A stretch of 64,000 bases of DNA, from assembly GCA_022496805.1 (NCBI GenBank), contig CM040094.1, positions 12,113,501-12,177,500 of the forward strand, given 5' to 3'. The DNA comes from Pohlia nutans. Taxonomy: Eukaryota > Streptophyta > Bryopsida > Bryales > Mniaceae. This document shows positions 9,701 through 19,700 of the stretch, piece after piece (positions within the stretch are counted from its first letter, which is position 1; each line of letters opens with the position of its first letter). The notes beneath the pieces are model-generated. The model made no database searches. It saw only the letters and a list, made by a program, of their open reading frames with translations, and was not told the DNA's origin. Both the position numbers and the translations under genes were made by a program.

Positions 9701-11962
9701 CCTATTTTGAACATGCAGGGGCCACCCGAGGGGCCACCTTAAAAAATAACCCCTCTTTCAAGGGTTTAAAATTCTTGAGAGGATCCCCTTAGACCAAATT
9801 TTGGCCGTAGGCTTCAAATTTGCAAAAGAAAATTGCCAAAAAAAAGACCACATCGCGCCCAAAATGGATTTTTCAGAAAATAGGGCCCATGGGTGAACGT
9901 CCGGAGCTTTAGAGTCGGGGTCACGTTTGCTTGAAAAAGTGTCAAACTTTTGCCATTTTGTATATTATATTACATTGCTGATTTAATACGTTTCCTGTGT
10001 AGGTACGGGTATCAAGAAGTACCCATCGCATGGGTAACAGGAGTGGATGTAAACAACACAAAATGGCCCTCATGCTACAATAATTCAACCATTGACGTGC
10101 TGACTATGATCAACAGCACAAAACCATTCCAAAGCCCTGTCCCCTTCAAAACTGAGCCCGTCACCTTCCAAGTCAACCGAAACGCGGCCTTGAACAGATC
10201 CGCGTCCATCGGCGAAGAGGTCCTGCAGTTGAAAGGGAGAATGGACTGGACTCTGCCCATGACGTTCACCGCGTTTCTCAACTTGCCCGGGGCAACAGTT
10301 GCCAACACATCCATGCAGGGATGTCGTGAATATCTCGGAAGTTTTGTTGCCAGCCCTCATGTGGGGAGTTCTCTCCATATTCCACGCAGGTCAGTGAAAT
10401 TTCAGTTTTCAACCCCCCCCCTAATTTAAGGTAAAATGACAGATTCAATCAATCATATTGTGCAAAATATAATTCAGGAGGGATCGAATTTCAAGTCACT
10501 GGAATCACTGAAGAACATTGCATGTGTTGATCCAAAAACAAACAAATTTGAGAGAAACGAGGCGCACATAGGACCTACTCAAAACTACTTTAAAATACAC
10601 GAGATCCAATTCAGGTTTCTTGGTCCTTTAGGGGTTAACCCCTAATTAAAGAACCAAGGATTCTTAGTTGTAAATTGACATTCAATCAATCACCTTGTGT
10701 GCATGGTTGTTATGTCTGATACTATTTTCCAACTTGACGTTGTATAAGGCGCATGACGTAATGAAGTTGACTATCTAATATAGAAGAGTGTCAAGTACGT
10801 TAGACAAATTGGATGAAACATTCCCAAACATCCAAGAATATCCTAGAACATTATTGATACATTCTAAGAATATGCTTGTTTGACATACGGGGAGGTCTTC
10901 GACGTTATGATCGACACTTTGTCTAGTGGTGAAGTAAGACAACCTTGCTTGTGTTCAGATAGAACCAAATTTTACATTATTGGAATGAGCAAAGAACAAT
11001 GCATGTGTTAGTCAATAATTGAACAAATCTGAACAAAAGGAAGTCCACTTAGGACCTACTCAAAATTGCTAAAACAAAATATGAAGCTCAATCTAAGCAT
11101 CATGGTCGTTTTAAAGGTTAAATGAATTTTAGTCAAATGGCAATTAAGGGAAGACACCATATTTGACTATTTGTGCAATAATAGACATTCTAAATTCCAA
11201 ATGTACACTAGAAGTTACAAAGTGGCACAAATAGTCACATGAGGCAAATGCATGGTTACAGTCATTCAGTTTTTTGCTCCTATACAATTTCAAAAAATCA
11301 TAGATAACTATAGATTATTATTCTTAGTATAAAATAAATTTTGGATGATTAAAAAACTTTTGGATGATTAAAGATCATACCAAGGATAATTTCCTATAGT
11401 CATCCATGATTTTTTGAAGTTGTACATGCTACTGCATGGGGAAACAAATCTTGACAAATGATCTTATTTGTTAAGATGTCATGTTCTAGAGTGCTAAAAT
11501 TGTGACCTTTAAAGTACACAGTGCTCTAAAAACTAGGATTAGTGTAAATCTAAGATTTTAAAAAGACAACTCAAAAAGTATCAAGTTCTTGAAATTTTGT
11601 CATTTTAGCAAATACAATGATGCAAATTTTATTAAAAGAGCTTTTGGAGGTGGTTAGCTACATATGTAGGATTTTTTTACAAAAAGATGTGATAATGTAC
11701 CAAATATAGTAAATTTTGCAATTTTTATTGAAAGATCTAGAATATTCTACCAAAATTTTATTAAAAGTTAAATGCTATAGTAATTTTTCTAATTTTGAAA
11801 AAACACAATAACAGGTTGAAGTGGAGAGTTGCATTGCGGGAAAAGTTGCAAAATTTGGGAGTAGAGGGATTGTCGCAAGTGGCAATTACGTTGGTGGGGT
11901 TGGATGCCAATGAACAAATTCTTAATCTTACTAGCGCTAAGATATTTCATACAAATGAGTAA
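3158..11962 (+). CDS. PPO: polyphenol oxidase (catechol oxidase/tyrosinase), 4 exons
   Basis: Type-3 copper enzyme that oxidises o-diphenols, and possibly monophenols, to quinones. Exons: 3158-3788, 7366-7783, 10003-10389 and 11815-11962 (527 aa). Residues 1-19 form a hydrophobic leader typical of secretion; no chloroplast transit peptide is seen. CuA ligands are H99 (within HCAYC, whose Cys forms the usual thioether), H119 and H128 (PWHRLFLYFHER). CuB ligands lie in PHGPVH (H266, H270) and AHH (293-294), and the conserved Glu lies in TLEAKPHG. DPDWL (319-322) marks the PPO1_DWL domain; exons 3-4 give the C-terminal KFDV-type domain ending near the stop. All ligands are present and the junction phases fit, so the gene looks intact. 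The start is uncertain (see 2697). Introns are 3.6, 2.2 and 1.4 kb and rich in MITEs. Confidence 0.9.
3961..4324. mobile_element. GGG-type MITE (TACGCGTCTCA family), copy 1
   Basis: The termini are GGGAATGGCCTTATATGG and a CATGCCATCACCC end related by inversion. TATA flanks both ends (3957-3960 and 4325-4328), suggesting a 4-bp duplication. The internal landmark CTTTTACGCGTCTCA is shared with 6875-7316 and 8039-8272. It lies in PPO intron 1 and contains an extra 80-100 bp A/T-rich insert. Confidence 0.7.
4682..4874. mobile_element. CACTA-type MITE (170-bp family), copy 2
   Basis: It begins CAGTAGTAGGAAATGTGTTG and ends GGTCTGGCACTAGTG, with the family body between. The first base pairs have drifted from CACTA. 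It lies in PPO intron 1 and no clear target duplication is visible. Confidence 0.75.
4875..6870. other. PPO intron 1, middle part
   Basis: AT-rich intron sequence. Two related blocks, about 5615-5830 and 6590-6760, share a CGCATAGTGAGTCCATAGAG-like and TACTTTATRYAGCATAGCC segment, so part of the intron is duplicated. No coding potential was recognised. Confidence 0.4.
6875..7316. mobile_element. GGG-type MITE, copy 2, split by a TTAA element
   Basis: Ends are GGGAAACGGCC and GGCCATCACCC, with TAGG on both sides (6871-6874, 7317-7320). The body matches the copies at 3961 and 8039, but it is interrupted by the 225-bp element at 6970-7194. It lies at the 3' end of PPO intron 1. Confidence 0.75.
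6970..7194. mobile_element. TTAA element, 225 bp, inside a MITE
   Basis: Flanked by TTAA at 6966-6969 and 7195-7198; the ends are CCCCCCAAATGTCCC and CAGACGTTTAGGGG. The host MITE without this insert reads GTCTTTAACACCATGTAT at 4183-4200 and, inverted, near 8180, with one TTAA. The site therefore gained a TTAA on insertion. A related element in opposite orientation is at 31378-31594. Confidence 0.85.
7366..7783 (+). CDS. PPO: PPO exon 2 (CuB site, DWL motif)
   Basis: The acceptor TGATGCAG at 7365 joins the GC donor of exon 1 as G|GT (Gly), giving the junction NPFVG|CAANK. The donor GAG|GTAAGC at 7784 leaves phase 2. The exon encodes the CuB helix pair and the DPDWL motif. An alternative acceptor at 7343 would add seven residues (YWVVCDA) if the donor at 3785 is used. 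Confidence 0.88.
7794..8038. mobile_element. TTAA element with a CACTA MITE inside
   Basis: TTAACCCCTAAA (7794-7807) is followed by the CACTA-type MITE 7808-7975, and then by AAAGGACCAAGATGCCC. Rejoined across one AAA this restores the CCCCTAAAGGACCAAG end seen at 58684. The element is interrupted again by the GGG-type MITE at 8039; its right part probably continues beyond 8272. Confidence 0.7.
7808..7975. mobile_element. CACTA-type MITE, 168 bp, TSD AAA
   Basis: The ends CACTAGTAGGAAATGTGTTG and CTGCTACTAGTG frame the best-preserved copy of the family. AAA flanks both sides. The interrupted host sequence matches uninserted elements, so the target duplication is confirmed. It lies in PPO intron 2. 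Confidence 0.85.
8039..8272. mobile_element. GGG-type MITE, copy 3, 234 bp
   Basis: Runs from GGGTGATGGCTTGATATGGG to ATCAGGCCATTCCCC, inverted relative to copies 1 and 2. It includes the landmark TGAGACGCGTAAAAG. It interrupts the TTAA element that begins at 7794, so it is younger than that element. No clear target duplication is seen. Confidence 0.75.
9203..9265 (+). other. orphan signal-peptide-like mini-exon
   Basis: ATG opens MISRFLLLLIIYLAIAIGNS plus Gln, an excellent n/h/c-region signal peptide, ending at TCAA|GTAACA (donor-like). The frame closes about 19 codons later. It sits inside PPO intron 2 on the same strand, but its phase (0) does not fit PPO exon 3 (phase 2). It could be a relic or alternative first exon, or chance. 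Confidence 0.3.
9358..9585. mobile_element. TTAA element (AAAGGACCAAG subfamily), 228 bp
   Basis: TTAA at 9354-9357 and 9586-9589; the ends are CCCTAAAGGACCAAGG and TAATCTTTCAGGGG. The internal TGACAAATTCAATTAATCAT segment is shared with copies near 10436 and 18200. In PPO intron 2. Confidence 0.75.
10003..10389 (+). CDS. PPO: PPO exon 3 (C-terminal domain)
   Basis: Acceptor TTTCCTGTGTAG, with AG|G completing an Arg codon; donor CGCAG|GTCAGT, phase 2. It encodes the linker and the first strands of the C-terminal domain, including YGYQEVPIAWV and GREY-type CREYLGSFV. Confidence 0.88.
10430..10634. mobile_element. TTAA element, left end lost
   Basis: The right end TTGGTCCTTTAGGGG is followed by TTAA at 10635-10638. 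The body matches the AAAGGACCAAG subfamily, but the left terminus is missing beside exon 3. Confidence 0.65.
10639..11117. mobile_element. TTAA element sharing a boundary with its neighbour
   Basis: Begins CCCCTAATTAAAGAACCAAG directly after the TTAA that ends the previous element, and ends GTCGTTTTAAAGG before TTAA at 11118-11121. The middle contains foreign sequence. In PPO intron 3. Confidence 0.5.
11815..11962 (+). CDS. PPO: PPO exon 4 (C-terminus)
   Basis: Acceptor AATAACAG|G completes the Arg codon left by exon 3. It then encodes 48 residues with the amphipathic LREKLQNLGVEGLSQVAITL stretch typical of the last strand of plant PPOs, and stops at TAA 11960-11962. An AAATAAGG stretch just downstream could serve polyadenylation. 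Confidence 0.85.
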
Positions 11963-12560
11963 ATTAAATAAGGAGTTGTCAAAGCTAATTCATAAAGAAG
12001 GCGATTAGAGAACCGCATCATGTCAAAGTTTTTGATTTCAAAGGAAATTAAGGTTGTGCCCTATTTGGTAACAACCTTACAAATTGAAGAGCAACAATTG
12101 CTCATGGTGACATCCTTTATTGTATTAGAAAAGTTAGCAGGTTTCTATCAACTTTAGATTACACATGTCATGAATAAAATCATAGTTGAGTCCTATGCCA
12201 TTTATGAACTTTGAAGTTAATCATAGAATTTAGCAATGGTTGGAATTAGTGTAGTTGGGAGTGTGGTTTAAAAATGATGCAATTGCTCTTCTGAGAAGAA
12301 AAGTAATGTTGGCCCTAGCTAAGACCTTGAATAAGTAATATTTTTAAGTGGTTCTTCTACCTATGCTACATGGCTAGTGCTACCGACCTTAATAATCTTC
12401 CAAATATTTTTTTTGGAAATAATGACTAAATTCCATAAATATGTCTATGGGTCATTTTGAAACGTTTTTGAGTTGTTTAGAACCCCATTTATTTAAGGTT
12501 GTTTTTTGTTTCCTTGTTTTTATAAATCAGAACCCATGCTTTGGAAAATATAAAATGGCC
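11963..12560. other. region downstream of PPO
   Basis: AT-rich, with no reading frame or repeat that I can name. It probably includes the PPO 3' UTR. Confidence 0.4.
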
Positions 12561-12567
12561 ATTTTAA

Positions 12568-13103
12568 CCCCTAAATGACAGAGGGGGTAGGGCAAAACCG
12601 AATGTGTTATAAAATGTTATTTCTACAACTTTAATGAAGTTTGGTCCAAAAGAGAAAATGAGAAGCATGATGTTTAATAATTATCTGTACCGTCAAACTT
12701 TCAAAAATGTTTGACACTCATCAATGAATTTAAAATAATTCACCATTTAATATTCACCAAAATTACAATTTTTATTTTTAGAATTTTTATGTTGGTATGA
12801 TTGGTTAAAACTAGACATTCTATTCTAAAATTTATTTAAGCAAAAATTTCAAAGGAGAGAATATCATTACTTTCCCAAAATAGAAAGTTTTATAACACTA
12901 GGACATTGTTGAGGTGTTTGTCTTTGAAAAATTCCTTAGTGAACCTCAATATTGCAAATGAAATGCATCAAAAAAAACTAGAACACAATCTCTACCTTCG
13001 TTTTCGACAAAAAATCTAAAGTCAAAAATTGTCATGTTCTGAACATAGGCAGTCATTGTTGTTTGGACTTCGACCAAAAAATGGTCGATCGGTCATCTAG
13101 GGG
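12568..13103. mobile_element. TTAA element (ATGGTCG subfamily), 536 bp
   Basis: TTAA at 12564-12567, and a mutated TTGA at 13104-13107. The ends are CCCCTAAATGACAGAGGG and GGTCGATCGGTCATCTAGGGG. The same subfamily is at 31599-32139 and 32624-33111. No coding capacity. Confidence 0.75.
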
Positions 13104-13255
13104 TTGATGGAATATGACCATTATTTCTAAATATCCGTTCAAAGTTGCACTACATGGGATTTACATTGGATTTGAAGGATCAATTTATGTTAATTTATAA
13201 GGAATGGTTTAGTTTGGCTTACAATGAGTAGTATTGACATTGAATTTGTTATGAA

Positions 13256-13582
13256 CCCCTAAACATACCAACCCTTTGAACAAATGTAGATGCTAGTCTC
13301 AAAAATAAATATTAGCATGGCTAAGATGTACATGAGGTATACATGAGAGGACCATTGCAAGCATAAAATCTACCAAATAAATTTGACATACTTGTAGATA
13401 GATGGAGATCTCTCCAATATTATCGACAGTACCCCATCACAAGAGATATATTGCAATTGATAGAGAATTTAGTAGGCTTCGAAAGGTGACTTGGATGAAA
13501 GTCATCCGAGGTTGTATGAGAAAGTTGCAAGGCTTTTAATTTGTTTGTGATCCAAATTCTGGACGGCTAGGACGTTTAGCGG
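13256..13582. mobile_element. TTAA element (CGTACCAACCC subfamily), 327 bp
   Basis: The left site is drifted (TGAA); the right is TTAA at 13583-13586. The ends are CCCCTAAACATACCAACCC and TAGGACGTTTAGCGG. Relatives are 18353-18604 and, inverted, 57636-57957. Confidence 0.7.
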
Positions 13583-13589
13583 TTAAGGA

Positions 13590-14400
13590 AGTGACTTGCA
13601 ATTAGTGTTATTGAAAAATGGAATAAAAGCAGAAAATTCTCATTCTTTGATTACTAAAGATATCCGCAAAGTAAGACATTGGGTGATTCGGACTTCCATG
13701 GCCCATTCTGTATTTGTAAGAGAACCGCAAACTTCATGCGACAAACAAAAAAGTGAAGATGTGGGGTGTGTAGTAATCATGTGTTGACCTTAAAATAGAT
13801 GTGAATGAGGTTCCTTGGGGCCACTGGGTGTAAGGTTCAAACCACAATTTTGGACTATGTTGTGCCTTGACACAAAGCCAAATTCACTCATCAATCTTTT
13901 TTTCCACAAATACATTCTACATCGCAATTCTTTTAACTCCAAACACACCTTCTGACTATCTATGAATCAACCCAAAACTTTTCTTGAACACAACTTGAGC
14001 AACCCCTCTTTTCTCTACTTTGCATATATCTCTACTATCACTGAAGTAATATCTCTGCTGTCTCTTGTCTCGTTATTATCACACTCTTCAATTTCACATT
14101 TTAGTATGTGTAGAGAATACTGGTTGATGTGTTCACACATGACTAGACACTTTCCACATACCAAGTTCTAAGCTCATGTACAGTACGATGTTACCAAAGG
14201 TGCAATATAAACGAGTTTTGGGTGTATTTGAATGTTTACTAGTGAATGACAATGGTTTCCACAATTAACTTGTCATCATTTATAATACACTTGTACAAGA
14301 TTCTTGAGAACATTTAGCACACATAACATTACCGAATACAATATCCTTTTGTATAACTTAATATCAATTTGAGCCTACAAATATTGGAGGCTCAAAAACA
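13590..14400. other. intergenic, nothing recognised
   Basis: AT-rich sequence with short open frames that resemble no family. No gene or RNA is supported. Confidence 0.4.
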
Positions 14401-14864
14401 ATTAACAGCATCCAATTCCCAAGACATAATTCTGTTCATACTGTATCTCAGCACCATAAACTTAATTATAATACAAGTGTGATTAGCAGCTTAACCCCAA
14501 ATGCCTAGGGCCATCTCCAAATTCGGCAGTTTTGCAAAGATGCATTATAAAATGCAACTTAGAGGGATATTTTGAACTTGATATATGAATAAAAGTTATA
14601 CATTGTGAATTTTAAATTCTATTCATACAATTAGATCTATGATTGCTATTACCAATAATTTTGTATAAAATTTGAAACGTGAAAATCAAAATTATTTTGT
14701 AATTCAATTACGAATAAGATATTGACAATCTACGGATGAATTTTATTGTTTGTTTTTTTGCAATAAAATTCATAATAGCAAATGCTAATCAACAATCAAA
14801 GCAAAAAAACAAACAATATGCTACAATGTCCCAGGCTCTGTGCGTAATTCCTATACTTCTTTAA

Positions 14865-15431
14865 CCCCTAAACGTCCTCACCTATGTTCAATTTAGGCAG
14901 TTTTGCAAAGATGCATTATAAAATGCAATTAATATGTATATTTAGAACTTGATGTACAAATAAAAGTTATATATTTTGAATTTTAGATTCTATCTATACG
15001 GTCAGATCTATGATTGCTATCACTAATCTTTTTCTATAAATTTTGAAACATAAAATAAAAAATTATTTTGTAATTCAATTACGAATAAGATATTGACAAT
15101 ATGTGGATGAAATTTGTTGTGATGGGTTATAATGTACTCTCGGTGTAGTGATTTTTGGGGATTTTTTGGTTGCTTGATTTTAAGAGTTTATTTTTTCAGG
15201 AACACTTTTAGACCAAAATCTTCAAAATTTTGGTTGAAACACTGCAACACAAAATGAGGCATAATTTTTTCAAAAATTGTTTCCTTTTCGATCGGATCAC
15301 ACATACATAAAGCTAACTTCCCATAAAAAAATTCAGTAAAAAAATCACACTACAAAAAGTGCATGACGGATGAGAAACTACAGATGAAATCTGTACATCG
15401 TGCAAAATATGCATGGTTGGGCAGTTAGGGG
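14865..15431. mobile_element. TTAA element (type A), 567 bp, intact ends
   Basis: TTAA at 14861-14864 and 15432-15435; the ends are CCCCTAAACGTCCTCACC and TGGTTGGGCAGTTAGGGG. The internal order (GCAGTTTTGCAAAGATGCAT, ACGAATAAGATATTGACAAT, GATCGGATCACACATACATA) recurs at 715-1215, 30226-30796, 41147-42202 and 48842-49375. It is the reference copy for the family. Confidence 0.85.
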
Positions 15432-15584
15432 TTAATGTCCCAAGTCTCAAAAACCACCAAGTATTCAACCATCATTGCTAAAAATTACACTCTCATATTC
15501 AACAAAAAAATATTCAATTTATGCCAATTCCAAGCACACATAACATTCAGTAGCCTTTGTGACTGCTGCATTCTCCCAACAGAA

Positions 15585-15648
15585 TGATGTGGAATATCCC
15601 ACATCATTTCATCCCCCAATGAAATGATGTGGGATATTCCACATCACA
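15585..15648. repeat. short inverted repeat around AATGATGTG
   Basis: GAATGATGTGGAATATCCCA-type sequence is followed closely by its reverse complement (GTGGGATATTCCACATCA) and forms a compact hairpin. It may be a terminator-like or small foldback sequence; no function is assigned. Confidence 0.5.
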
Positions 15649-16260
15649 TCAGTAGCTATGGGGGCAAGTGGCATTAAGCAAGAGCAATCAGTAATCAAAG
15701 CACTCAATCACAATTCAATAGTGTTTTGTAATTGTTTATTAGATTCAATATCTCATTCACTGGTCACTCCATGTATAAAGGTGGATGAAACTAAAAGGCA
15801 GACTCTTGGAAGGCTACTGAATGTTATGCACAATAGAGTTATCAGCACCATAAACTTGTGAAAATCAATAACTGAATCACAGTCTTAGCAACAAACAAAA
15901 AAAACAACATGCTACAACGTCCCAAGCTCTGTTGTGCAATTCCTGCACTACTTCAAATGTCCCAAGTCTCAAGTATTCAACTGGAAATTACACTCTCGTA
16001 CTCAACAAAAAAATATTCATGCGAAAATCAACAGTCTAAGCAAAAAAAATAAAACAAATATGCTACAACGTCCCAGGCTCTGTTGCGTAATTCCTGCAGT
16101 TTTTCAATGTCTATTCGGATGGAAAAACCACCAAGTATTCAACCATCATTGCTGGAAAGTATACTCTCATATTCAACAAAAAAAAAAAAAAAAATTCAAT
16201 TTACGCCAATTCTAAGCACACAAGAGAATGTTATCACTTGAGTCGGTGTTCAACTCACCC

Positions 16261-16397
16261 CGTCTTTGTTTTACCGACACAGGGTCAGCAAACCGTAAGT
16301 TTGCCCCCGTCTTTGTTTTACCGACACAGGGTCAGCAAACCGTAAGTTTGCCCCCGTCTTTGTTTACCGACTCAGGGTCAGCAACCCGTGAGTTTGC
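16261..16397. repeat. 47-bp tandem repeat, about 3 copies
   Basis: CGTCTTTGTTTTACCGACAC starts at 16261, 16308 and 16355 (period 47; the third copy lacks one T). It lies just after the stop codon of the NAL1-like gene (which reads leftward), so it is probably in the 3' UTR. It is GC-richer than its surroundings. Confidence 0.85.
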
Positions 16398-16408
16398 CCT
16401 GGCTAGCT

Positions 16409-16770
16409 CTACAACTTGCGGGCTTTTTGGCCCCGACTTCTGGATTCCTCAACGTCCAAGTTGCCTTTTGTGTGTGTGGAAGGCTCAGTGATTTTGGTGT
16501 GGGCCTGGATGCCCAAGGAAGGCTCGGATAAGCGCATGCTCAAATCGTCCCCTGCCAGGTCCAGAGAGGGCCGAGGCTCCTGTCTGTGCGGGTGCGGCTG
16601 CGTCTGCGGCTGCGGCAGGTTTCCAATGCCGGACGGTGACAACAGATTCATCACTGCGTGCTCGGGTTCGTCACCGTGTGGCGGTATTATTCTGCCCTTT
16701 GATGGCAATGGCTCCAGCCATGTGGGCGAACCCTGCTTTGCTGACACTCGCCTTTGCAGCATCACGGCCT
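16409..16770 (-). CDS. NAL1: NAL1-like exon 6 (C-terminus)
   Basis: Acceptor TTTTCCAG|AG completes Glu, giving LQ-E-AVMLQRR, which aligns with the family's LQ-x-AVQxQR. It encodes 119 more residues: a Pro/Gln/His-rich stretch, then SLDLAGDDLSMRLSEPSLG, which corresponds to the conserved C-terminal region, and stops at 16409-16411. Confidence 0.8.
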
Positions 16771-19700
16771 CTGGAAAATATATATCACAACATATATCAG
16801 CATATATTCACACCAAAACCCACTGTGTCGGTGTCTCTAAAATAATAGCTCACTCTATCAACAATGTCAACTAGATTATGCCAACCAGATTATGTCAAAG
16901 TCACACAATCTCACACAAATATTCACACCAAAACCACTGGGTTGGTGTCTCAATAGCAATAAAATTCTTGATGAGCAAAGGCAAAAATTAGATATGAAGT
17001 CCAAAGATTGCATATTTATTGGTTATAGTGATCAATCTAAAGGCTATAAATTGTTTGATCCTATCAAAAGAAAAACGTTCTTTAGCCGTGATGTAGACTT
17101 CATTGAAAGTCACCAGAGTAGTTACCAAGGATTTAGACTATCTTAATGACCAAGATCGCATCAAATATCATGTCAAAGGTGATGACCAAGATGATGCCCA
17201 AGATTGCCATTGTTCACTATGTCAAAGTGATACAATTTCAGACAAAGTGACACAATGTCAACCAGATTATGGCAACTAGAATATGTCAACTAGGAAATAT
17301 AGTCAAAGTGACAATCTCACACAATTCCACACGCCTCTGCAGCATGACGGCCTCTGGAAATATCACAACAACATAAAAGGCCACGTTTGTTATATTGAAA
17401 CATTTTGCAGTCTCATTTTTATCCTAGACTCAAAAATAAACCGTGTTATCTCTTTACTAATATTTTTTTTAAACGGGTAACAACATCAACTTTTAGAATT
17501 TTATTATAGAATCACTATTTTTCTTTGGTTTCAATTACAACTTTTTAAATGAATTTTTGAATAACTAGTATTTCGTCTCAAAATCTGCAAAAAGTCTCAA
17601 TATAACAAATATGGCCTTATAAGACTCACTATCAGCACATGTTCACACAAAAACCACTGTGTCGGTGTCTCAATAGATTGCTCTAACTCACTTTGTCTGG
17701 AAATAACTGTCCTATTTTATTTTTTAGATCTACTTAACGTTTTTTTGGCCAAAATATATGCCTCACTGTCTTAGTACTCAAAAATAGTACTCAAAAATGG
17801 TCTATCTTTAGTTTTTGTGTCACTCTCATTGCCCACCCCGTTTGAAGTGGACAGGGCTCACGTTTGAAGTAAAAAACACAGGACAATTATTTCGGGAAAA
17901 AAAACATGCCAAAATCCGGACAGAAGGAGTACAGCTCACTATATCAAATGTCCACAATCTCACACAAAGTGACAACCTCACACAATGTCCCCAGTCTCGC
18001 ACAAAGTGACACAATCTCACAAAAAGTGACACTTTAAAATCTCCTTGAATTCTGTCAAAAACTGGGGGTGCTGACTGACCTTGCACACATGAACTAGAAA
18101 TGCATTTCAATTGCGAAAACTCGCCAAAATAAGGATAAATCTAGTGTATTAATTAGATTTGTTTAACCCCTAAAGGACCCAATAATGGAGTTCATGGTGT
18201 ATTAAAACGACAAACTCAATCGATCAGATTGTGAAAAATCGGTAATCCAGATGGGACCAATTTTTGTATCAACATTACATTACTTACATGTGGTCACAAA
18301 AACACATAATAAATTTGAACAAAAGGAAATCCACTTAGAACTTACAAATTAACCCCTAAACGTACCAACCCTTTGAACAGAAGTAGATCCTAGCCTCAAA
18401 AATTAGATATTAGCATGGCTCAAATGTACATGAGGTGCACATGAGAGGTCCATTGGAAGCATAAAATCTACACCACAAATTTGACATACTTGCACTTGGA
18501 GGCTTCTCCAATATTATCAACATCTCATCCGAGATTGTATGAGAAAGTTACAAGGCTTTGAATCTCTTCGTGATCCAGTTTCTGGACGCTGGGCCGTTTA
18601 GGGATTAAAACAACATCCAGAGGTTGAAAATGATTTTTTCAGATGGTTTTGTTGAGACTCAATACATGATGATCATTTGAAACTTGTCATTTTAAAACCA
18701 TGAATCCTTGGTCCTTTAGGGGTTAACAAAAAACTTAAAATGAGGCTTGATTCAGGCTTCTTAGACAACAACATCATACAGAGAATTTTCAACCTCATAA
18801 GGAAGCATATGAGAAAAGAAGAGGTTTAACATGATACCTTGTAACTCTTTTTCTGTGGTGACGATATCCAGTTGGAGGATGTCCAGCAACCGGCCCAGGT
18901 CGACCCCACTGGTCCAGTTTTCAGGGCCGTGTTCAGTGCGGAGCTTGAGGCGGCCGCAGTTAGCTGTTCCACCCCAGATAAGGCCCACCGGTTGCAGTTT
19001 TTGCGCATCATTCTCGTCAGTAAGCAAAATCAAGCTGCCGCTGTCACCTTCCAGATCAAAACTTTTTTTATTTTCACCGACTATTAGAAAGTCCGTCAAG
19101 AAACAGAAGCCATTCTCATCATTTTACTCTACAGCGTACCCCATTATCACGCCCTTGGTGCACCCCGAGCTCCGCCCCACTTTCACCACCTGCCTGCCCA
19201 CTATGCTGCCTATTTGCGCTTGCAAGTCTATCTTGTACACCTTGCCCACTGATCCTACTTCTTTAATGTTCGTCGTCACCTTCGAGATGTCGAACGTCTC
19301 CGCAAACGGAATGAACGCTCCGTCTGCTCTCACAAATGTTTCTGTGTGTCCCAAAACCAAAACCACAAACAAAACAACAATAATAATAGCATCAAAAACA
19401 GAAAAGAAAAAAAAATCAGTTAAAAATGTGATCTACCACGAAACATGTGATAGGAAAAACAAGACTTGGAAAATGAGGCAGGATCAATTGAATTTGTTAT
19501 TTAAAACTTGGTCCTTAAAGGTTCAAAATGAAACTCAGGGACTGCACTTCACACTTTCGACTTTCGACTTTGAAGCTTTTGGTTGCATTTGTTACCACAT
19601 TAGAGTTATCCGTAAACTAAAGGGTTGAGTGGGCCTTAGTTTGACTAAAATTTGGAGAAACAAAAACTATTGAGAGAGTTTCTAGGAAATTAAAAGAATG

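Larger units (their letters stand above)
14400..16215. repeat. local duplications around a TTAA element
   Basis: Segments around 14750-14860/15436-15530, 15880-16010 and 16030-16200 are copies of one unit (ATGCTACAAYGTCCCARGCTCT, a TTCCTGCA block, then TATTCAACAAAAAAATATTC). A partial TTAA-element body is also at 14520-14720. The unit near 15950 serves as the empty site for the insertion at 14865-15431. Confidence 0.6.
16850..18060. repeat. degenerate TCACACAAAGTGACA repeats
   Basis: Short blocks such as GTCAAAGTGACACAAT, TCTCACACAAAGTGACA and AACCACTGTGTCGGTGTCTC recur irregularly (16800-16950, 17200-17310, 17635-17670, 17945-18035). This is intron 5 of the NAL1-like gene. The array is interrupted by a copia fragment and a duplicated splice acceptor. 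Confidence 0.6.

Noticed and set aside
14861..15435. Interstitial telomere repeats
   Set aside because: CCCCTAAA occurs once per element end, never in tandem.
19100..19130. An intron that would remove the TAA in the NAL1-like exon 5
   Set aside because: Codons on both sides of the TAA match the family without a gap, so no sequence is available to be spliced out.
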